NCBI RefSeq assembly: GCF_002209485.1
Contig: NZ_NJIX01000006.1
Span: 62,001 to 126,000 of the forward strand
DNA length: 64,000 nucleotides
Reading direction: 5' to 3'
Origin: Achromobacter sp. HZ34
Lineage (GTDB): Bacteria > Pseudomonadota > Gammaproteobacteria > Burkholderiales > Burkholderiaceae_B
The position numbers were made by a program, and so were the translations under genes. A model generated the notes under the pieces. The model was given only the letters and a program-made list of their open reading frames with translations, had not been told where the DNA came from and made no database searches. Below, piece after piece: positions 1 to 7,396 of the stretch. Position 1 is the first letter of the stretch. The number at the start of each line of letters is the position of its first letter.

Positions 1-405
1 ATGCTGCTGGTCGTCGACAACCTGCAATGGGCGGACCGCGCCACTCAAGAACTGATTGCGCGCCTGGCACGGCTGGTGGAGAGCTCACCGGTAATGCTGG
101 TGATGGCGGCGCGCGCGCCGTCGGCGGATCTGCCCTCGGCGGCGGCCGTGCACGTGGAGCCGTTGAGTTCGGCGGCGATGGTGGAACTGGTCAATGCCCG
201 CGCGCGCGGCAAACGCCTCGCGCCCAAGATACGCCGGCATATCGTCGAAGGCGCTTGCGGCATTCCGCTGCGGGCGGAACAGATGGTGCGCGACTTCCCG
301 CTCGATGGCAGCGAAGCCGATTTGACGCTGGTGGGGGGCTGTGATCCCGCCGAGGGCAATGCCGGCCTGCGTTCGCGCGCGGTGCCCAGCATGAATCTGG
401 ATTGA
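1..405 (+). CDS. 3' end of a STAND/AAA-type ATPase, probably a regulator (5' truncated)
   Basis: The frame is open from base 1, so this is the C-terminal part of a larger protein whose start lies outside the window; the ATG at base 1 is probably internal. The first residues are a Walker B segment (LLVVDNLQWAD) of the kind found in AAA_16/STAND ATPases, such as large ATP-dependent regulators. About 75 residues on, IVEGACGIPLRAEQMVR matches the element that follows the ATPase core in those proteins (usual form: I.E...G.P...E). The protein ends about 50 residues later without a recognisable further domain, so DNA-binding or cyclase domains, if any, must lie upstream. Its stop is 27 bases before a candidate ECF promoter box for the T3SS genes. 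A regulatory link to the T3SS is inference from position only. Confidence 0.7.
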   Translation: MLLVVDNLQWADRATQELIARLARLVESSPVMLVMAARAPSADLPSAAAVHVEPLSSAAMVELVNARARGKRLAPKIRRHIVEGACGIPLRAEQMVRDFPLDGSEADLTLVGGCDPAEGNAGLRSRAVPSMNLD

Positions 406-431
406 GCACGCGCGTTCGACTTGCTGCCTGG

Positions 432-457
432 GGAACTGAACAGCGCATCACGGTTAC
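432..457 (+). promoter_or_regulatory. Candidate HrpL/BtrS-type ECF box upstream of the T3SS chaperone gene
   Basis: GGAAC at 432-436, 16 bases, then GTTAC at 453-457 followed by CTA. The -35 half matches the HrpL-family consensus (GGAACC, N15-16, CCACNNA), and AC plus the final A of the -10 half also fit. The same GGAAC-N16-GTTAC arrangement occurs upstream of the sctX-to-sctF operon. Predicted transcription starts near 464, about 60 bases before the chaperone start. Confidence 0.55.
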
Positions 458-526
458 CTATCCGCAATCTGAATGGACCACGGCGCAAGGCGGGGTCCCT
501 CCATCTAACGCACTGCGGATGAAACC

Positions 527-1033
527 ATGGACGCATATAGTCTGATCGAATTGTTTGGCAAGGAAAGCTGCATCAACCTCAGCCTGGGAGAGTCCGGCAC
601 GGTTGATCTGGTATTTGAGAATGGCGTTACCCTGACGTTGGAACACGACGACCCGCAAGACTTGCTGCATTGCTATGTCGTGCTGGGCCGCATTCCCACT
701 GAAGACGCCAAGCGCCTCACGGTCTACGGCGACTTGCTGGAAGCGAATCTCTTCGGTCACGAGACTGACGGCGCCACCCTGGGAGTCGATAAGCACACCG
801 GGGAAGTGTTGCTGTCGTGGCGTCTGGAACTGCTGGACGCCAACGTCAGCTTGTTGCGCAATATCGTGCAGAAGATGGTCAACGTGGCCGTCGTGTGGCG
901 CGAATACCTGGGCACCGTCGATCGGGGCGACGTCAAGGCGCCCAAGCTGTCGAACACCAAGGAGCCGCAGGTCGCCAGGGCGACACCACAGGGCTATGAC
1001 GATCTACCGCGCGGTGGATCGATGCGCGCCTGA
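527..1033 (+). CDS. Type III secretion chaperone, CesT/Tir-chaperone family (class I)
   Basis: This 168-residue acidic protein has the size and alternating helix/strand pattern of class I T3SS chaperones: an N-terminal helix (MDAYSLIELFGKE), strands such as GTVDLVFENGVTLTLEH, an LHCYVVLGRIP segment, then NLFGHETDGATLGVDKHTGEVLLSWRL, close to the usual 'G..LG.....G.L.L' core. The last 40 residues look disordered. Such chaperones act as cytoplasmic dimers that bind the N-terminal region of one effector. A large unknown ORF starts 85 bases downstream on the same strand, the classic chaperone-effector arrangement, so that protein is the likely client. It could fill the role of BtcA in Bordetella, but the sequence alone does not show orthology. 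An ECF box lies about 70 bases upstream. Confidence 0.8.
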   Translation: MDAYSLIELFGKESCINLSLGESGTVDLVFENGVTLTLEHDDPQDLLHCYVVLGRIPTEDAKRLTVYGDLLEANLFGHETDGATLGVDKHTGEVLLSWRLELLDANVSLLRNIVQKMVNVAVVWREYLGTVDRGDVKAPKLSNTKEPQVARATPQGYDDLPRGGSMRA

Positions 1034-1118
1034 TCCAGGCGCCTCGCCGCGCAGTGTCGTTCACGTAGTGCCGTTCAAAGCGAAAAAGGATATCGAAGCG
1101 AATATCCGGGGAGAGACA

Positions 1119-4007
1119 ATGAGTGTCGTGGGCAGAGCCAGCCCGGGATTCGACGGGTGGTGCGCGGACGCGCCCGCGGACCGGATAGACCCTAACCCTG
1201 CCGCCGCCGGCATTGGTGTTGATCCCGCCGCCAATACCGCCGCTGATACCGCCGCTGATACCGCTGCTGATACCGCCACCGTTCCCACGCTCCACATCGC
1301 CTCGGCAAGGCGGGCCTCGATTGCCCATTCAGTAAAATCGGTGGCTACCGACGTCTCTTGTATCCAGTGTTGGTTTCCTGGGCGCAGGCCGCGCGTCATC
1401 ACTGAAGAAGTCCGGCGTGCGCGCTTGCAGGAAACCATCACGGCGTCATTCGACTTCCTGGTTCGCGATTTGTCCATCCCCGTCGGGAAGCGCAGCGACG
1501 CAGCCACCCGGAAGACAGTGGCCACCATCCAGCGCTTGTTCGAACAGGTGAAGCGACTTGCGGCGTTGATGCCGGACGAGGTGCCGCGAGGCGCCAGTGC
1601 GGTGATCTCTGTCTTCGAGAAGGAAGCGTATCGCTGCGTGGACGCCCTGTCGTCTGCCGCCTTCAGCCGTTTGTCCCAGGGCCCCTTGTCGCCCCGAGCG
1701 GAGCAAGCCGATGCCCATTACCGCGACGCGCTGCTCATGCGTCTGCATCGTTGCACGGACCTGCCGGCGCAGACAGTGTTGGCAAGCCTGGAACAGGCGT
1801 TGCGCGGACGACATATCGACCAGGTTCATGTGGCGTGGCTGGCCACGGCAAGGCGTGAACTGGGCCACCGTACCGCAGCCACGCTGGCGCGCCGCGCCGC
1901 CTGCCTGACCGTGGAGCAGGACAGGAGAAAGCTGCAATCCGCTCTGCACGGCATCTTCCTGGGTGTGGACAAGGGCCAGCCCGCCACCCTGGAGGCCGGT
2001 GTCGGTGTCCTTCTCGCGCTCGCCAGGCTTGGCGCTGCGGTGTATGCCTTGTACCAACGCTGCCTGCCATTCGGCATCCTGAATGAAGCGAGACAGGAAC
2101 TCCAACGCATCCGGATTCCCACCCCGCTGGCGATAGCCGCGGACCAATGGCAGCAGTACTGCCAGAGCTGGAAACATGAGTACATCAGGCGCATCGCCGC
2201 GTTGGACAGGATCATCGGAGATCTGCAGGAGGCCTGCGGTTTGCCGGATGGCCACGGCGGCATCCGGACACGGCGGGCCGCGCTTGGCTTGAGCCAGTTG
2301 GCGGCCTTGTTGCGGGTTGGCCTGGCCGGCCAGGGCATGGAGGATCAACCGGCAGACGCGCGGCTGGACCCCGCACGGCATGGCGACATCGGCCATCGGG
2401 ACGCGCAGGTGGCGGAGGTAGTGCGGGCCGCGGCAGAGGCGTTGGGCTTGCATGGCGCCCCGGCGCACGCGGAGGATGACGGGGCGCGTGTCTTGCGCCA
2501 GGCAACGGTACTCAGCGCCTTGTCCGACAAGGAATTCGCCGCTCTCGTGTCCGCGGCTGACGTCATGGCTGCGTTCGGGCGGTGCGTCGACGCACGTGCC
2601 GTCACCGCCGAACGGGATCGCCGGGTCGGCGAGTTCGGCCAGGTGCGGTTCAGGCCGTGCCTGGAACGACTCGTCGCCGAGGGCGATGCCGAGGACTTGC
2701 ACCGGATGGCCGACGTCGGCGTGTATTTGCGTGACGCCACGGATGCCTTGCTGGCGATGGTGACGCTGTATTCGGTCTGCGGCGGCAAGCTGGACGGCGC
2801 GGAGGAAACCGCCGCATTCATTGAGAAGGCCGTCAATCTTGCGTTGCCCGGTCTGCGCATCGCACCCGCGCGCGCGCAGGTACTGCACCGCCTCAGTCTT
2901 GCGCTGAACCACGCGCGGGTGGATCTTGCCAGCCACGATCCAGGCCTCCTGCACGACGATCCCGACGACCTTCTGGCGCGTGAAGACTTGATGCAGGGCA
3001 TCGCTGAGGGCCTGGCCTGCCAGGAAGAGGTCCCTGACATCATTGAAGGTGCTTTCTTCACGCTGATCCGGCGCACGTCATTCGCGGCCAGGCTTGGGGC
3101 GTTCGTGTCGTCGGCGCCAGCGCGCATCGTGGATGGTGCTGTGGCGGGGAAGGTGGCCGAGCCCGATCAGGACGAGGATGTGCTGGCGGATGCCGACATT
3201 CGCTTGGCACTGCAAAGCGACTTCGGCATCGAGGTACAGGAAAACCTGCTGCGGGATGCCCTGGCGCGTTCCGTGCGGTGGCCGGATTGGGCGCAGCCCA
3301 TGGCAGTGCGCGAAATCTACAAAGAGGAACTCTCGTTCAAGGATCCACCCATCCAGAGGCTGTCCGGGGTAGCCGCCACAGGCGCACCGGGCAGTTATCC
3401 CGTCGACGCGACGGTGGTGAACGAGGATTACGCCAAGGATTACCTGCGTGGTTCCTGTTCCTTGTCGGTCCGCGGCCGGGCCCCCGATGGGACGCCAATA
3501 TCGTTCGATGCGGTCATGGCTGGCCCCATCGTCGACGCAGGCCCGGACGCGCAGGCGCGCAAGCGCGCTCGCTCGAACGCTGTCGAGGATGCCTTGCGAT
3601 GCCTGAGCCGAATGGTGGACGCAGGCCAGTTCCAACAGCTAACCCGATTGCTGTCCCAAATGGCGGCCGCGCCGACAGCGGTGGCCGAGACGCGCTCGGC
3701 GATCGGCACACCGTTGCGCCTGGCGTCGGGCACGCCCTTGCAAGTCGGTGGCCCCGCGCATACGCACACCTTGATCGAACAGAACCTCGATGACACCTTC
3801 GACATGAGCTATCACGTCGAATGGCTGAACGTGAAGGGCGCGAACCTGGTGGACCAGGACACGTGTCTGCCCTCGGCAACCCTCGACCTGGATCCCGCGC
3901 TCAGCCGCAAGGCCGTCCGCTATGCCTGGCGGGTGATCGCGGACGAGCTGCCTGTCGTGCAGCCGCTGCGACTTCCGGAATATCGATATTGCCTGGTGCC
4001 GGCATAG
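1119..4007 (+). CDS. Candidate T3SS effector A, 962 residues, unknown fold
   Basis: I do not recognise this protein. The start at 1119 has a strong GGGGAGAG ribosome site; the open frame reaches back to 675, but that part overlaps the chaperone gene in another frame. Residues 1-65 are disordered and Ala/Asp/Thr-rich, with an in-frame 12-bp repeat (1227-1274). The rest is mostly helical with no signal peptide or membrane segment, consistent with a substrate whose N-terminus carries the secretion signal. The last ~120 residues resemble the C-terminus of the 961-residue protein at 30038: both have a 'D..[FY].[ML]...V.[WF]...' strand, a VDxDT or VEDT turn, then LDPxxSRxxVxYA, and both end in a YRYxL or YRLIA segment. 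An SDKEF/SDHEF segment in the middle is also shared. Position behind a CesT chaperone suggests an effector; the biochemical activity is unknown. Confidence 0.6.
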   Translation: MSVVGRASPGFDGWCADAPADRIDPNPAAAGIGVDPAANTAADTAADTAADTATVPTLHIASARRASIAHSVKSVATDVSCIQCWFPGRRPRVITEEVRRARLQETITASFDFLVRDLSIPVGKRSDAATRKTVATIQRLFEQVKRLAALMPDEVPRGASAVISVFEKEAYRCVDALSSAAFSRLSQGPLSPRAEQADAHYRDALLMRLHRCTDLPAQTVLASLEQALRGRHIDQVHVAWLATARRELGHRTAATLARRAACLTVEQDRRKLQSALHGIFLGVDKGQPATLEAGVGVLLALARLGAAVYALYQRCLPFGILNEARQELQRIRIPTPLAIAADQWQQYCQSWKHEYIRRIAALDRIIGDLQEACGLPDGHGGIRTRRAALGLSQLAALLRVGLAGQGMEDQPADARLDPARHGDIGHRDAQVAEVVRAAAEALGLHGAPAHAEDDGARVLRQATVLSALSDKEFAALVSAADVMAAFGRCVDARAVTAERDRRVGEFGQVRFRPCLERLVAEGDAEDLHRMADVGVYLRDATDALLAMVTLYSVCGGKLDGAEETAAFIEKAVNLALPGLRIAPARAQVLHRLSLALNHARVDLASHDPGLLHDDPDDLLAREDLMQGIAEGLACQEEVPDIIEGAFFTLIRRTSFAARLGAFVSSAPARIVDGAVAGKVAEPDQDEDVLADADIRLALQSDFGIEVQENLLRDALARSVRWPDWAQPMAVREIYKEELSFKDPPIQRLSGVAATGAPGSYPVDATVVNEDYAKDYLRGSCSLSVRGRAPDGTPISFDAVMAGPIVDAGPDAQARKRARSNAVEDALRCLSRMVDAGQFQQLTRLLSQMAAAPTAVAETRSAIGTPLRLASGTPLQVGGPAHTHTLIEQNLDDTFDMSYHVEWLNVKGANLVDQDTCLPSATLDLDPALSRKAVRYAWRVIADELPVVQPLRLPEYRYCLVPA
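1227..1274 (+). repeat. 12-bp in-frame minisatellite in candidate effector A
   Basis: Four tandem 12-base units of the form GCCGCTGATACC encode AANT followed by three AADT repeats. The repeat lies in the N-terminal region expected to hold the secretion signal and chaperone-binding segment. Unit gain or loss would keep the frame. Confidence 0.8.
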
Positions 4008-4038
4008 ACGTTGGCGCGTCCACGTTCTCGCCGGAAAC

Positions 4039-4068
4039 GGGCTGGCGCTTTTCAAGCAGCGCCGGCCC
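4039..4068. terminator. Candidate terminator between convergent genes
   Basis: An 11-base inverted repeat (GGGCTGGCGCT / AGCGCCGGCCC, one G-T wobble) with an 8-base loop sits between the stop of candidate effector A and the stop of the convergent response regulator. There is no long T-run, so Rho-independent function is uncertain. Just downstream CCCAGTCAGAGCA occurs twice in tandem. Confidence 0.4.
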
Positions 4069-4085
4069 AGTCAGAGCATACCCAG

Positions 4086-4724
4086 TCAGAGCAGACCCAG
4101 ATCTTTCGCGTAGGCGATCAATTCGGCATCATTGCGCGCCGCCAGTTTGCGCATGGCATCCTGTTTTTGGCGGCTGGTGGTCTTGGCGCTCAATCCCAGG
4201 ATCTGGGCGATTTCGTTATTGCTGCGGCCGCTGGCAAAAAGCCGCACGACTTCCATTTCACGGGGAGACAAGGCGGCGCGCGCCGTCAACTGCGACTGCG
4301 CCACGCCCAATGCCGCGAATTCGTTGCGTATGCTTTCGGTGAAATACGACAAGCCGGATGCCGCGCGTTGAATGGCAGTACTGATTTCCTTGATCGCGGC
4401 ACTTTTTTCCACCAGCGCCAGGGCGCCGGCCTGCAACGCGGGGCTGATCATGGTGGGCGTCGCGATCTTCGTCAGCACCACTACGTGGATATGCGGATAT
4501 TGCGCGCGCAACTGCTGCAGCATGGCCAGACCGTCCGGCTGCGTGCCCCCAGGCATGGAGAAGTCGGTGACCACCACATCGCAGGGCGTTTGAGCCAGAC
4601 AGGCGAACAGGCTGTCCGGGCTATCGGCCGAGCCGACCACGCTGATATCCGGTGAGGTCGCGAGCGCATTCTTTATCCCCAGCAACACTATGGGGTGATC
4701 ATCGGCCAGTACGACGCGGATCAT
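4086..4724 (-). CDS. RcsB/NarL-family response regulator (receiver plus LuxR HTH)
   Basis: The 212-residue protein has an N-terminal receiver beginning MIRVVLADDHPIVLLGI, with the acidic pair DD, a phospho-acceptor in VVTDFSMPGG, the conserved Thr in VVLT and Lys in VEKS. The C-terminal LuxR-type HTH begins LSPREMEVVRLFASGRSNNEIA. The DFSMPGG and SAKTTSRQKQDAMRKL segments resemble RcsB more than typical NarL proteins. The frame could open at a TTG six codons upstream (4742), but the ATG at 4724 has GGAG about 8 bases before it. No histidine kinase lies nearby, so it is an orphan in this window. It stands between a candidate effector and the T3SS genes together with two receiver-AraC proteins, which suggests, but does not prove, a role in controlling them. 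Confidence 0.85.
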   Translation of the reverse strand: MIRVVLADDHPIVLLGIKNALATSPDISVVGSADSPDSLFACLAQTPCDVVVTDFSMPGGTQPDGLAMLQQLRAQYPHIHVVVLTKIATPTMISPALQAGALALVEKSAAIKEISTAIQRAASGLSYFTESIRNEFAALGVAQSQLTARAALSPREMEVVRLFASGRSNNEIAQILGLSAKTTSRQKQDAMRKLAARNDAELIAYAKDLGLL

Positions 4725-4906
4725 GTTGAAAACTCCATCCAAAGCTCAAGCAGGTCCGCTGACCCAGGTAGGAATCGACCCGGTAAAGACAGCGGATGTT
4801 CATCAGCGCGCGATATCTGATTGACTACCAACGCGTGCGCGTTTTGACCTTCTGACTGCCCGAATCGTTCCCGGCACTACACGGCGCGTTTTAACGCAGA
4901 AGTGCA

Positions 4907-5779
4907 TCAAATTTCCGTGTATGTTCCCGCGCGCATTTCCTCTTTCGCTTGATTGCGATAGGTCGTGGGCGTAATGCCTGCGTGGCGCCGGAATGCTACC
5001 GTGAAATTGCAGACACTGGGGAAACCGACGTGCCGGGCGATAGCGTGTACGGGCATTCCCGTGCGGGCAAGAAGGCGGCGTGCGGCAGCCATTTTCTTAT
5101 CGAAAATGAACTTGTGGGCCGATTTTCCCGTTCGCGATTTGAAAATGGAAGAGAGTTTTCTTTCGTGCGTACCGACACTATGGGCCAGTTGTCGAACCGT
5201 ATGGATGCTGCCGACGTCGGCCTGGATCGCATCCAGGGCATAGCGCAGCAGGATGTCTTCCTGTGAGCCGCCCTCCGGTGCCGCGCCAGGGTTGCTCGCT
5301 TCCGCGGCGCCGACCGGACGCAGATGTACCGAAATACGCGCCAGCAGTTCTTCGGCATAAATCGGCTTGGGCACGCAATCCACCGCGCCCACCGCGAAGG
5401 CTTCAGTGGTGGCGCCGTTGACGCCGGGCTTCACCAGGAAAATGATGGGTATCGAGTTGGTGTCCTGGGACTGGGACAGCAGCCGCGCCATCATGAAGGC
5501 GTCCATCTGCTGCATATCGCCATCGAGCAGGACCATATCCGGGCGCCAGGCCTGGGCCTGGTAGAAACCGTGCCAGCCGGAGGCGAAAGAAACCCTGAAC
5601 AGCTGGTTGCGCAATAACGCCACGGCGCCGGCCAGGGGCGCTTCCTGATCCGTGATGATCAGGACATGGGCCGGCTTGCGGTGCCGCGACAACATTTTCT
5701 TGCTCGGGTTCGCATTGGCGAACATAACCGCGGAGTGACCCGACGAATACTCGTGCAGGGCTTGGGGTTGAGCAGCCAT
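4907..5779 (-). CDS. Receiver-AraC fusion response regulator (orphan)
   Basis: The 290-residue protein starts at an ATG with AGGAGAGG upstream. A receiver domain (about residues 35-155) is followed by a short linker and an AraC/XylS double HTH (about 185-285, containing HAIARHVGFPSVCNFTVAFRRHAGITP). The putative phospho-acceptor Asp is present in MVLLDGDMQQMDAF and the conserved Lys in PKPIYAEELLARI, but the usual acidic pair near the N-terminus is changed (VLIITDQEAP), so phosphorylation may be weak or absent. The same architecture is encoded next door at 6051-6950, so the two are paralogs. No kinase is adjacent. Its targets are unknown; the neighbourhood suggests virulence regulation, which is inference. 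Confidence 0.8.
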   Translation of the reverse strand: MAAQPQALHEYSSGHSAVMFANANPSKKMLSRHRKPAHVLIITDQEAPLAGAVALLRNQLFRVSFASGWHGFYQAQAWRPDMVLLDGDMQQMDAFMMARLLSQSQDTNSIPIIFLVKPGVNGATTEAFAVGAVDCVPKPIYAEELLARISVHLRPVGAAEASNPGAAPEGGSQEDILLRYALDAIQADVGSIHTVRQLAHSVGTHERKLSSIFKSRTGKSAHKFIFDKKMAAARRLLARTGMPVHAIARHVGFPSVCNFTVAFRRHAGITPTTYRNQAKEEMRAGTYTEI

Positions 5780-6050
5780 ATTCCTCTCCTGATACGGGAC
5801 GCCTGTAAAAGCCCATTCCGTTGCAGTGCAACGGTGGGTTCACGGTTTCATGTGCACCGCAAACCCGGGTCGGAGCTCATTCCGGCATACCGCGTCATCG
5901 CTTTTTATCGACTGGTTGCGCGGTGGCGCAGAATGAGATTGCGCCGCTATCCTAAGTAAGGAACGCAAAATAGACTTTTGAAATAGAAGAGAAACGTTTT
6001 GATTTTTGTACTTTTATACAAATTTTTGACGATTTAGTTCGTCCGGACGG

Positions 6051-6950
6051 TTATTTCTGCTCGCCGGAGGACAGCGAATCGCCGCGCGCCTGCTTTCGAA
6101 ACAACACGGGGCTGCAGCCCACGTGGCGACGAAAAGCGGCGGCGAAGTTGGCGGGACTGGAAAAACCCAGCGTTTCGGCAATCTCGGAAATACTCAGCTG
6201 ACGCAGATGCAGCAGTTTCTGCGCGGTACTCATGCGTTCGTCTCGCAGATAATCCTTGACCGATTTACCCAGGGACACGCGGAACGCCTGGGTCAATCTG
6301 CGCTCATGCACTCCCATGAGCCGCGCCAGCGATTTGAGGGAAGGCGGATTGGCCAGGCGCTCATTCAAATACCGGCGCGTCATGGCGACGATGGTCTCGT
6401 CCGTCGGATTCGCCATCAGCGGCGGCAGGCGAATGTCCATATCCGGCGTCAAGGCGGTTGCCGGACCGGGGGAGGCCGGCGTCGCCACCGGGGCAAGCGC
6501 TTGTTCCGCCGCGGGCTTGTCTTCCGAGGTGGCGGCAGGTTTGTTCAGATGGACGCGGATACGGGCCAGCACTTCGACCGGGTTATAGGGCTTGAGAACG
6601 TAATCCGCGGCCCCGGAATGGAAACCTTTCAGACGTTCGTCCAGGCGCCCGGAGGCCGTGACGAAAATAATGGGGATATGGGCGGTCTGGGGATTTTCTT
6701 TCAGCAGCGTGCACGTCGCATAGCCGTCCATCTGGGGCATGCAGACATCGAGCAAAATCAGGTCGGGACGCGGAAGCGCCTGCGCGCGGGCATAACCCTG
6801 GCGACCGTTCATCGCGACAGTCAGCCGATAAGCCTCTTTATCGAGTTCCTGGACCAGGAGCTTGAGATCTGCCGGGCTGTCATCCACCAGCAGGATATGA
6901 GGGGAGTATTCGCGATCATCGACCGGGCGCATCAGCAACTCCAGTAACAT
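6051..6950 (-). CDS. Receiver-AraC fusion response regulator, apparently phosphorylatable
   Basis: The 299-residue protein has a canonical receiver (HILLVDDSPADLK, acceptor Asp in LILLDVCMPQMDGY, Thr in FVTAS, Lys in VLKPYNPVEVLARIRVHL), a Pro/Ala-rich linker of about 50 residues, and a C-terminal AraC double HTH (SISEIAETLGFSSPANFAAAFRRHVGCSP). Unlike its neighbour at 4907 it keeps all receiver residues. It lies 133 bases downstream of the needle gene stop on the same strand, so readthrough from the sct operon is possible. It ends about 270 bases before the next regulator; that gap is AT-rich and probably holds a promoter. No cognate kinase is visible. With the paralog at 4907 and the RcsB-like protein it makes a three-regulator block beside the T3SS genes. 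Confidence 0.85.
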   Translation of the reverse strand: MLLELLMRPVDDREYSPHILLVDDSPADLKLLVQELDKEAYRLTVAMNGRQGYARAQALPRPDLILLDVCMPQMDGYATCTLLKENPQTAHIPIIFVTASGRLDERLKGFHSGAADYVLKPYNPVEVLARIRVHLNKPAATSEDKPAAEQALAPVATPASPGPATALTPDMDIRLPPLMANPTDETIVAMTRRYLNERLANPPSLKSLARLMGVHERRLTQAFRVSLGKSVKDYLRDERMSTAQKLLHLRQLSISEIAETLGFSSPANFAAAFRRHVGCSPVLFRKQARGDSLSSGEQK

Positions 6951-7083
6951 TGCGATATGTAGGCGTGGCTGCAGCTAGCAAATGTCACCGGAGTATAGCC
7001 GTGATTTCGGGCGGAGTATCTTTGAGTAACCTGTCCGGCCCGCCCATACCCGCTATTCGCATGAGACTGGTCGAGGTTATGGA

Positions 7084-7350
7084 TCAAGCGCTCAGGTTTC
7101 GGGCAATCCCCTTCAGCGTGTCAAAAAACGCCTTTATCAGATTACTCAGCGTACTCACGAAAAGCTGATATCGATTAACGTTGCGCTGAATATCGATCAT
7201 GTCGGTCGAATTCAACTTCTTGTTCAGGCCACCCGGCGGGATCACCTTGTTTTGTGCCGCGTTCAATACACGGCTGAGGGGGTCGGAAGGCCCGCTACCA
7301 TTGGCGAGCGTACTCAGATCATCACTTGTGTCGTCTACGGAATAGGACAT
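7084..7350 (-). CDS. sctF: T3SS needle filament protein
   Basis: At 88 residues the protein fits the needle family (80-90). The family signature is in the C-terminal half: IQRNVNRYQLFVSTLSNLIK followed by FFDTLKGI, equivalent to the YscF 'LQ..INK(W/Y)......S....MKDLMQGI' region, with a flexible N-terminal segment and a central PPGG turn. The protein would be exported and polymerise into the hollow extracellular needle. It is the last gene of the minus-strand operon sctX?-Y-V-D-F, 46 bases after sctD. The ribosome site is weak. Confidence 0.85.
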   Translation of the reverse strand: MSYSVDDTSDDLSTLANGSGPSDPLSRVLNAAQNKVIPPGGLNKKLNSTDMIDIQRNVNRYQLFVSTLSNLIKAFFDTLKGIARNLSA

Positions 7351-7396
7351 GGGAACCTGGGGGGGAGTAGGTAGTTCGGAAAGAAATGCGGCAGAA

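Noticed and set aside
675-1118. Upstream extension of the candidate effector A frame to an ATG at 675
   Set aside because: It overlaps the clearly coding chaperone gene in another frame, and the ATG at 1119 has a strong ribosome site.
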